From positions 62,001 through 126,000 of the forward strand of contig JBIRBM010000001.1 of assembly GCA_044326545.1 (NCBI GenBank): 64,000 bases of DNA, written 5' to 3'. The notes beneath the pieces were generated by a model. It was given only the letters and a program-made list of their open reading frames with translations. It had not been told where the DNA came from and did no database searches. The DNA comes from JANWJE01 sp044326545 (GTDB lineage Bacteria; Chlamydiota; Chlamydiia; Chlamydiales; Parachlamydiaceae). Position 1 is the stretch's first letter; each line of letters starts with the position of its first letter. The position numbers and the translations under genes are program-made. Shown in pieces: positions 49,856 through 56,636 of this stretch.

Positions 49856-50671
49856 TTATGGCGAGGATGTCGGGACAATTAATGCTTGCTTCTTGAGTTT
49901 CTCAAAAATATCCAATGCATAGTCCTGCCTATCCTGACTCATGAAAGGCAGGACTCGCTCTAGAAACCCCTCTCTTTCACAATTCCAACATTCCGTATCG
50001 ATAAACGCAATTTTATTTTGACGAGTGAATGGCATATTACGTAAAGCCGAGTCAAGCCCTCTAAAATGATAAACAACCAAGCAGAGCTCTTTTAAAACGT
50101 CGAAATCGATGTGATAGTAGCGACGTGCAATCTCTTCATTCAGGTCTTGTTCTTCGGTGCACATCTCTATTTTTTCTACAATTAACACATAAGTTCTTTT
50201 CCCTTTTTTAGGGTCAGGAAATAGATCTGATAATCGATAAAGCCATTTCTTAGGGGTGACAATATGTTTTAATTGATGAGAAGCAATAAACTGACGTAAA
50301 CGTCTCGCTCCATTAATCCGAGATAAATAATTGCGAAGTTGACGTTTACATGGAACCTCATTCTGAAATTTTTTGATCAAATAATTCTTTAGCTTAGGAT
50401 GGCTTGCCACCATGAGGCGCCGATCTAATCTCTCAATCACTTGAAATCCATTCTCTCTTAAATGTTCAGGGGATTCAAACATATCAGGATGTTTAAAGAG
50501 ATGATTTAGGCGAGCCTGAAGCGGATGATGGATTGGAAGCAAACAATCACGAACTTTAAGTTCGTCGATTTTTTTTTCTTCAACATTCTCCTGTTCTGTA
50601 GGAGAGCTCAATACAATAGAGTTGATAAATAAAAAAAGAAGAAAAATAGCAGAGAAAGTGAGATGGCGCAT
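49856..50671 (-). CDS. Secreted protein with kinase-like motifs, paralogue A
   Basis: A 271-residue protein with a signal peptide at 1-22 (LTFSAIFLLFLFINSIVLSS). It has a clear paralogue at 51952-52782. Shared motifs: VASHPKLKNYLIKKF, INGARRLRQFI, KKWLYRLSD, VLIVEKIE and LRNMPF with IAFIDTE. The last two resemble a protein-kinase hinge and a catalytic loop/DFG region (an N before the strand, then IDTE in place of DFG), which would suggest a degenerate or divergent kinase fold. This is a guess from pattern; the catalytic Lys and HRD Asp are not obvious. Upstream of it on the same strand (and so probably cotranscribed) is a glycosyltransferase-like gene. Confidence 0.65.
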   Translation of the reverse strand: MRHLTFSAIFLLFLFINSIVLSSPTEQENVEEKKIDELKVRDCLLPIHHPLQARLNHLFKHPDMFESPEHLRENGFQVIERLDRRLMVASHPKLKNYLIKKFQNEVPCKRQLRNYLSRINGARRLRQFIASHQLKHIVTPKKWLYRLSDLFPDPKKGKRTYVLIVEKIEMCTEEQDLNEEIARRYYHIDFDVLKELCLVVYHFRGLDSALRNMPFTRQNKIAFIDTECWNCEREGFLERVLPFMSQDRQDYALDIFEKLKKQALIVPTSSP

Positions 50672-50705
50672 TGATCACAACCTTAAAAATGATAAAACAT
50701 CGCTG

Positions 50706-51635
50706 TTATCGTGTGAGCATGACGGGAGGTTTTTTTTTAGCTCTTTCTCTTGCGTAAGAATGAAAAGAAACATAATCATACCTATTTCTTTTAAATAGAT
50801 CCATCTTATTGAGATAGGCACTATTGGTCCATTTTAACTCTCGCAGCCCGACTTGATCGGTATGATTAAAAGCAAAACTGAAATAAATTTCATACTCTGA
50901 AGCAGCCACTTTATCTTCATTAAGATCTACACATGAACAAAAAGCGACCCAAAAAGGAACTTGATGGTGTTTTTCTACAACATCAAACAGGTCTTCTAAT
51001 ATCGCCCTTTGAAATAACATGTGATGGCAAACACTGTAAACTTCTGTATGCACTCTTTTATAATCAGGAAGCAATCTGTCTGCATGCCTCAAGTAGCGTT
51101 CCTTAGGCTCGATACGGCTAAAGGCAAAAAGTCCTCCTTTACGTTTGTTTAAAAAATCGACGGGGTTCATAAAGATTGTATCGGCATCGATGACTAACAC
51201 ATTGGAAGAAATGTGAGGGATCACAAACGGTGCACCTAATTTCAGTAATTGCTGTAAAAACCAACCACAACCGCGATTAGAGTGCCTGAAATATTTTTCC
51301 CCTTTCTTCCTATCTCCTTTAGCTATTGCCATCATGACATCATCTAAACTAAAGGGATAGAGCTTCTCGTCAAACCATTCTGCTTCATCTGTCAATTTTT
51401 TTTCAGACACAACAATGACTCGCCTCACCCTCTTGCAATTTTCTTTAATTCCCTTGATGCAAAGATCAAGAGTCTCTATGTCTTTAGGGTGAGCAACAAT
51501 GACAACATCAATGTCTTCATCAGTCAGGTTATAGTGTTTTTTTGGGGTCTCTTTATCCGTTTCAGTGTGCCTCTCTCCATGCACAAATAAATGAAAACTC
51601 AGGAATAAAGAGAGGAGAAAGAGTGGATTGATCAT
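50706..51635 (-). CDS. Secreted glycosyltransferase-like protein (DUF6492-like), paralogue A
   Basis: A 309-residue protein; signal peptide 1-20 (NPLFLLSLFLSFHLFVHG). The mature part looks like a GT-A nucleotide-sugar transferase: DIDVVIVAHPKDIETLDLCI near the start, RVIVVSEKKLTDEAEWFDE, then VLVIDADTIFMNP with the D-x-D metal site at 150-152, and VCHHMLFQRAILEDLFDVVE. It has a paralogue at 55564-56475 (same order of motifs). Proteins with this pattern are often attached to polysaccharide clusters; donor and acceptor are unknown. It lies with the kinase-like gene 49856-50671 on the minus strand, 34 bases apart. Confidence 0.75.
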   Translation of the reverse strand: MINPLFLLSLFLSFHLFVHGERHTETDKETPKKHYNLTDEDIDVVIVAHPKDIETLDLCIKGIKENCKRVRRVIVVSEKKLTDEAEWFDEKLYPFSLDDVMMAIAKGDRKKGEKYFRHSNRGCGWFLQQLLKLGAPFVIPHISSNVLVIDADTIFMNPVDFLNKRKGGLFAFSRIEPKERYLRHADRLLPDYKRVHTEVYSVCHHMLFQRAILEDLFDVVEKHHQVPFWVAFCSCVDLNEDKVAASEYEIYFSFAFNHTDQVGLRELKWTNSAYLNKMDLFKRNRYDYVSFHSYARERAKKKPPVMLTR

Positions 51636-51796
51636 AATTTTCCTTGATTTTGTCGAACGGTCAACAAGCTGTTTTGAAAGAAGCCTATTTTACAAAACAT
51701 TCTTTTTTGATCAAGATGATTTAAGCAATTGCCTTTAGACACCTTCTTAGATCCTCTTTAATTCGCTATTTAAGGTTGAATGACTCTATACTCATC

Positions 51797-51840
51797 ATCG
51801 GATCAGAGATTTTCAATAGGTTCTAAGGTGAGTGATGAGT
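51797..51840. repeat. R2 half-repeat with R1 end
   Basis: catcggatcagagattttca followed by ataggttctaaggtgagtga joins R2 and R1-type ends, in the 316-base spacer between divergent genes (51636-51951). No gene is seen in the spacer. Confidence 0.5.
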
Positions 51841-51951
51841 AGGAATTACTCTGTTTAATCAAAAATTCTTGATCAGCAAAATAATAATCTATACAAGTAT
51901 ATGTGTTTTTCTTAAGGCGATAAATTCAATCCAAGATGATAGGAAGAAGGC

Positions 51952-52782
51952 ATGTTTTTTTTCTGTAAACTGATGTTTGTCTCGATCAACTGTTTCATGT
52001 TATGCACTCAAGCTGTTGAAGCAAATCAGATAAAATTAGCACATCATAGTCCGAGTAAATATGTCAGCGATCAGGTTTGGAATGAAGTTAAAGAGTATCT
52101 TCTGCCAGATGATCATCCGGTGAAAAAAAAATTAGACCTTATGTTTTCCAATGATCGGATCTTGTCTGATATCCAATCATTGGAAAAAGCGGGATTTGAC
52201 TATTTACCTCCTCAACATCGCACACAAATGATTGTAGCCAAACATCCTGATTTAAAAGGGATTGTGATAAAAGCATACCTCGATGAACAAGAGTATTATG
52301 AAGGGAGGCCGGAGCATTATTATTGGATTAGACGGATAAAAGGGGCGCGACTCATTCAAAGATACATTGACACCCATCACTATGGCAATCTGTTTAAAGT
52401 CCCTGGAAAATGGATCTATCTGCTTTCTGATAAACCTTCTCCTCCACGACATTATCTGCGTAAAAAATTTATTTTAATCGCAGAAGACATGGAGCTTTAT
52501 GACGATAAAACAAATGAAGAATTATGGGGAAATGACGAATGGGTAACCAAAAAACGTCTTCGAGCTCTTTATGCGATAACAACTGATTTAGGTCTTCTTG
52601 ATTCTGCCAAACCCTCGAATTGTTTTTTTTCGGTAGATGGAAAAGCGGCATTTGTCGATACCGAATTGTACCGCAAAACACATATTAGATATGACAAACT
52701 CACTCCTTTCCTCTCTCCATCGATGCAAGATTATTGGAGAAAAATCACGCATAATAGAAGTCAACTTCCTATTATGAATTGA
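51952..52782 (+). CDS. Secreted protein with kinase-like motifs, paralogue B
   Basis: A 276-residue paralogue of the protein at 49856-50671. Signal peptide 1-24 (KLMFVSINCFMLCTQAVEA). Shared motifs: VAKHPDLKGIVIKAY, IKGARLIQRYIDTH, GKWIYLLSDK, FILIAEDMELY and AAFVDTELY. An IDTE/VDTE signature near the end could correspond to a DFG-like metal site. It starts the plus-strand run of sulfotransferase genes (117-base gap to the first). Function unknown; conservation of the pair in this cluster suggests a role in the same modification pathway. Confidence 0.65.
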   Translation: MFFFCKLMFVSINCFMLCTQAVEANQIKLAHHSPSKYVSDQVWNEVKEYLLPDDHPVKKKLDLMFSNDRILSDIQSLEKAGFDYLPPQHRTQMIVAKHPDLKGIVIKAYLDEQEYYEGRPEHYYWIRRIKGARLIQRYIDTHHYGNLFKVPGKWIYLLSDKPSPPRHYLRKKFILIAEDMELYDDKTNEELWGNDEWVTKKRLRALYAITTDLGLLDSAKPSNCFFSVDGKAAFVDTELYRKTHIRYDKLTPFLSPSMQDYWRKITHNRSQLPIMN

Positions 52783-52899
52783 AAGGTTGAGAAAACGTAA
52801 CAAACAATCAGTGGAAAAAATGGCAAAATTCAAGAATCAATTGAATTTTGCCATATCCTCTAAAAATTATTTCATGATCAAATAAAAGGTGACCCTCTT

Positions 52900-53655
52900 A
52901 TGCGGATAAAAAATGGACAAGCAATTTCAATCATTTTTACATTTCTTTTTTTTTCGATCCCTCTTCAAGTGAAGGGATATTGTTCTTTAATTGATTGTCA
53001 ACCAAACGAGTGTGTCCAGGATCATTTCGATGCTTTTGACGAAAATCATTTTTTAAAACAGAAGCAGCTCTATTCTCCGAGGCAAAATGAGAATACCTAT
53101 AATATGTATTCAAGCCATAAACACAGATTTCTTTGGTTGAGAGTCTTTAAGGTTGCTTCGTCGTCGACAAGAGTTTTTCTTAAAAAAAATGTTGAAGATT
53201 TAACTCAATCGCGGCCGACCCGTTTACCGAAAAAATTTAAAGATTATTTTAAATTTGCGTTTGTGAGAAATCCTTGGGATAGGGTTGTCTCTTGTTATTT
53301 CCATAAAGTCGTGACCAAAGAAATTCCGCTATTTAAAGAATGTTTTGATAAAGACTTTGATTTTTTTGTGGATTTTATCAACAAAACAGATTTAAGGACT
53401 GCAAATGCTCACATTCGGCTTCAAACCAAGTTAATTCCTAAAGGATTGGATTTCATAGGGAAATTAGACACCTTCGATCAAGATTTTCAACATGTCTGCG
53501 ATGTGATTGGCATTGAATACCATGGATTAACCCATGAGCATCAAACGCAACATGCACATTATAGCAGTTACTATACACCTAGGACACGAAGAATTATTGC
53601 CAAAAAATATGAAGCGGATATTAAAGCCTTTGGATTTAAATTTGAAACAGAATAG
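52900..53655 (+). CDS. Secreted sulfotransferase, family-2 (heparan/carbohydrate type)
   Basis: A 251-residue protein; signal 1-26 (ISIIFTFLFFSIPLQVKG). The 5'-phosphosulfate-binding site is FKVASSSTRVF (residues 83-93). The 3'-phosphate-binding site is KFAFVRNPWDRVVSCYFHK (118-136). Both are typical of the Sulfotransfer_2 family, which transfers sulfate from PAPS to sugars. The remainder includes RTANAHIRLQTKLIP and DTFDQDFQHVCDVIG, matching the C-terminal half of that family. It is downstream of the kinase-like gene and 73 bases before the next sulfotransferase. Confidence 0.9.
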   Translation: MRIKNGQAISIIFTFLFFSIPLQVKGYCSLIDCQPNECVQDHFDAFDENHFLKQKQLYSPRQNENTYNMYSSHKHRFLWLRVFKVASSSTRVFLKKNVEDLTQSRPTRLPKKFKDYFKFAFVRNPWDRVVSCYFHKVVTKEIPLFKECFDKDFDFFVDFINKTDLRTANAHIRLQTKLIPKGLDFIGKLDTFDQDFQHVCDVIGIEYHGLTHEHQTQHAHYSSYYTPRTRRIIAKKYEADIKAFGFKFETE

Positions 53656-53728
53656 AGGGTTTCGATTGTTCATTTTCAGGAGCAGTCTGTTTCATTGCAC
53701 ATTCATTTTTTTCTAAAAGGGAATTTAT

Positions 53729-54481
53729 ATGCGTTATTTCATGAAAATTTTGTCGTTATTTATTGGGTTTACCCCTTTTTTGTATAGTCAAAAAGTTGAG
53801 GATAAAGAAAAATGGCAGCGAGTTTATCTCGCGACTTATCCTCGATGTGGAAATCACTGGGTCCGCTCGCTCACCGAAGAGGCAACGCATATCGCCACAG
53901 GTGCTGTTTACAGAGATAAAGAACCCATGCATTTAAAAACCCCTTTTGCTTGGGGGGGGTATGCAGCAGAACATGGATATGGAGGACATTGCCGTTATCC
54001 CGAAAGAGGGGACATCGTTCTCATTAAAACCCATTATCCTGCAAAACCAAAGACCCCATTTGACCTCAAACCTGCTATTAAAACAATTCGAATTGTCCGT
54101 CATCCGGTGGCCTCCTTTTATTCTCATTTTTTACATGCAGGACATCAACTTCCAGATGATGGCAAACTCCCTAGTTGGTATGTCGAAAAATCAATTGCTG
54201 ATTGGCGTCAATTTGAAACATATTGGAATCAACAGAGTCACGTTTTCACAATCCGCTATGAAGATCTTTTAAGTGATATTCACTTCTATTTCAGACAATT
54301 ATTAAATGAAATGGGTTACAGCTTAACTGAAGAAGAGATCAATCATGCAATAGAGAAGTTTCCTCCTCATCAAGGGGGGGGGGTAAACCCTCTTAATGTT
54401 TATCATCATAATGACCTAAGACTCATTTCTAAAAAGCTGAAAGGGTTGATGAAACGATATGATTATACAATCAATGAATGA
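53729..54481 (+). CDS. Secreted sulfotransferase, family-1 (cytosolic-type fold)
   Basis: A 250-residue protein; signal 1-20 (MKILSLFIGFTPFLYS). The 5'-PSB loop is LATYPRCGNHWVRSL (34-48; the usual pattern is TYPKSGTxW), the central IKTHYP is at 99-104 and the 3'-PB motif is IRIVRHPVASFYSHF (120-134). The C-terminal KFPPHQGGGVNP corresponds to the PAPS-binding RKG-type loop, without the basic pair. This fold (PF00685) sulfates small hydroxyls, lipids or sugars. Second of three plus-strand sulfotransferase genes, each of a different type. Confidence 0.88.
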   Translation: MRYFMKILSLFIGFTPFLYSQKVEDKEKWQRVYLATYPRCGNHWVRSLTEEATHIATGAVYRDKEPMHLKTPFAWGGYAAEHGYGGHCRYPERGDIVLIKTHYPAKPKTPFDLKPAIKTIRIVRHPVASFYSHFLHAGHQLPDDGKLPSWYVEKSIADWRQFETYWNQQSHVFTIRYEDLLSDIHFYFRQLLNEMGYSLTEEEINHAIEKFPPHQGGGVNPLNVYHHNDLRLISKKLKGLMKRYDYTINE

Positions 54482-54554
54482 GAGAAAAATAGGATGATTG
54501 AAGATTATCTGCCCAGAAATTTTTTAACCTTTTTATCAATACGGAGCCTTTAAG

Positions 54555-55343
54555 ATGCAACTAAAAATCGTGATGATTGTCTGCCTTTTTCTATGGTTGA
54601 CGATTCCAACTCAGAGTGATGCAATATTTATTCCCGATAGACAGATGTTGCAAAGATATTGCGGTAGATCTGATGTGGTCATGCTTGCGAGTTCTGGACG
54701 ATCAGGAAGCACAATGTTAACAACACAGCTTCAAAAATACATGAATCGCAATAAAGTATTAAAGACTCATCTTTTGCCGCCAGAATCTTTTAAAGGAAAG
54801 ATTCTTTTTGTTTATTCCAATCCCGATCAAGCCGCAGAATCGGCATTATTTATGACCCTTCATAGAGCCACCTTTGGAGAGCGGCATTTTAATCATATGG
54901 AAACAGCGGATCGTCAGTGGTTAAAAGACATTGGAGGCGCGGATAAGCAAAATGAAGAACACAATTTACTCTCGATCGATGCTTTGGGAATCTATGAACA
55001 ATTAAAAGTGTGGCTGTTTACCGGAACACAACCCGCAAGAGCTGAAAAAGCAAATGTTTTAGCAATCAAGTATGAAAACCTCTGGGATCATGAGACGATT
55101 GAAGCGATTAGAAGCTTTTTAAAACTTCCTCACTTTACCCTTCCGGATCAATTACCACGCGGTCATAAAGATTTGTTTTCAAAAGAAAAAAAATTTAGAA
55201 AGATCTACAATTTGGGAACGAAAGAGGCCCCTCGATATGCTGCATATGATGATGCAAGGTGTCTTTGGGAACAATCTCCTCCTTTTCAATACTTGAGAAT
55301 CTCTTCTGAAGGACGGCCCGTTCCTTCTTGTCAAGATCAATGA
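54555..55343 (+). CDS. Secreted sulfotransferase-like protein
   Basis: A 262-residue protein; signal 1-23 (KIVMIVCLFLWLTIPTQSDA). The P-loop-like 5'-PSB is MLASSGRSGSTMLTTQL (residues 43-59), then VLKTHLLPP (68-76), and ILFVYSNPDQAAES (83-96) fills the 3'-PB position with the conserved Ser. Residues 160-180 (ARAEKANVLAIKYENLWDH) match the family's K-Y-E-x-L strand. More divergent than the two upstream sulfotransferases; activity is likely but less certain. Shine-Dalgarno ACGGAG before ATG. An R1 element lies directly after the stop. Confidence 0.8.
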   Translation: MQLKIVMIVCLFLWLTIPTQSDAIFIPDRQMLQRYCGRSDVVMLASSGRSGSTMLTTQLQKYMNRNKVLKTHLLPPESFKGKILFVYSNPDQAAESALFMTLHRATFGERHFNHMETADRQWLKDIGGADKQNEEHNLLSIDALGIYEQLKVWLFTGTQPARAEKANVLAIKYENLWDHETIEAIRSFLKLPHFTLPDQLPRGHKDLFSKEKKFRKIYNLGTKEAPRYAAYDDARCLWEQSPPFQYLRISSEGRPVPSCQDQ

Positions 55344-55345
55344 TT

Positions 55346-55515
55346 CACTCACCTTACGCACCGGCAGGGCGATGTCGGCTGAAGCGAAACCTCCGAGGGC
55401 CGGGTGAAGCTTGCAAAAGGGGCCATAGCTTTCTCGATATTGCCCCTTTTTCGAGTTTTCAAACGTGACATTTTTCTCTCCACCTCAAATTACTCTCTTG
55501 GTGCGTAAGATGAGT
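55346..55515. repeat. R1 inverted-repeat element
   Basis: Left end cactcaccttacgcaccggc; right end ctcttggtgcgtaagatgag. An inner inverted pair (gcaaaaggggccatagctt / atattgcccctttttcgag) resembles the centre of the R1 copy at 1088-1252. It separates convergent genes. Confidence 0.75.
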
Positions 55516-55563
55516 TCATGAGATCCATTTTGGGATGACACACAGACCTCTTATCAAAGAGCT

Positions 55564-56475
55564 CTATTTATCTTTCCTTTTTTTTTCATATTCCTTTTTC
55601 TTGTTTAAATAGTCGTGGAATGAGGCGTACACATACTCTTCGCTTTGCAATTGCTTCCTTTTCCTAAAATCGGGGTGATTGATCCATTTTAATGGGCGCA
55701 AGGCAACTTGATCAGTATGAGACAGAGCAAAACTAAAGTAGATTTCAAATTCTGAAGCCCCTTCGTTTTTTTTGAGGTTAACGCAGTGGCAAAAGGCTTT
55801 CCAGAATTCTTCCTCATGATACTCTTCAACGGTTCGAAAAAGATCTTCTAAAATAGGTCTTTGAAATAACATGTGATGGCAAACACTGTAGACCTTCGGT
55901 TTCATTCTTTTATATCCGGGAACCAATCGTGCAGCATGGCGAAAGTAAGCAGGCTTTGCTTCTTTTGCACTATTCGTGCAAAAAAGGGCACCATTGGATT
56001 CATTCAAAAAAGTCACGGGATTCATAAAAATGGTGTCAGCATCTACAATTAACACATTGGGAGAAATGTCGTCGATGACAAATGGAGCATAGAGTTTCAG
56101 GCATTGCTGGTAATACCAACTTTCGGTTCGATGCATCCCCATAAAAAACAGCTCAGCCCTTTGTCTATTTCCTCTGCCAATAGCCAAGCCGATCTCTTCT
56201 TTTTTAAATGGGAATCGTTTTTCGTCAAAGAATTCAGCTTTATCGGTAATTTTCTGAGGAGAAACAACGATGACCCTCCTGATGTTCGCCCCATTTTTTT
56301 TGATTCCGTCAATTGCATATTCAAGGGTGATTTTATCTTTTGGATGAGAAACAAAGACGACATCGATCGGATCATTTTCCAGAGGGTAAACAATTTTCTC
56401 TTGTTTGCTTGCCTGTAAAGAGACGAAGGACGAGAAGAAAATCAAGGCAAATAAAAAAAAATAGCGCATACGCAT
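55564..56475 (-). CDS. Secreted glycosyltransferase-like protein (DUF6492-like), paralogue B
   Basis: About 303 residues from ATG 56475 (GTG 56487 is in frame but less likely). Signal 1-22 (YFFLFALIFFSSFVSLQA). Paralogue of the protein at 50706-51635: DVVFVSHPKDKITLEYAI, RRVIVVSPQKITDKAEFFDE, VLIVDADTIFMNPVTFL (D-x-D metal site), VYSVCHHMLFQRPILEDLF and SFALSHTDQVALRPLKW align without gaps in the core. It closes the sulfation/glycan cluster on the minus strand. Sugar donor and acceptor unknown. Confidence 0.75.
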   Translation of the reverse strand: MRMRYFFLFALIFFSSFVSLQASKQEKIVYPLENDPIDVVFVSHPKDKITLEYAIDGIKKNGANIRRVIVVSPQKITDKAEFFDEKRFPFKKEEIGLAIGRGNRQRAELFFMGMHRTESWYYQQCLKLYAPFVIDDISPNVLIVDADTIFMNPVTFLNESNGALFCTNSAKEAKPAYFRHAARLVPGYKRMKPKVYSVCHHMLFQRPILEDLFRTVEEYHEEEFWKAFCHCVNLKKNEGASEFEIYFSFALSHTDQVALRPLKWINHPDFRKRKQLQSEEYVYASFHDYLNKKKEYEKKRKDK

Positions 56476-56636
56476 CGTTAAGCCCACAATTGAATGTTTT
56501 TTGTTAAAGTGTTAACACGATTTCTTTTTTCAGTAAAGAAGTCTATTTTGATAGACACCCTTTTATCATCTTGAATAATTTTCACTCTTGCTCTAACTTA
56601 TTCGTCAAAAAACGTTTCGGAGTCATAGATTTAAAC

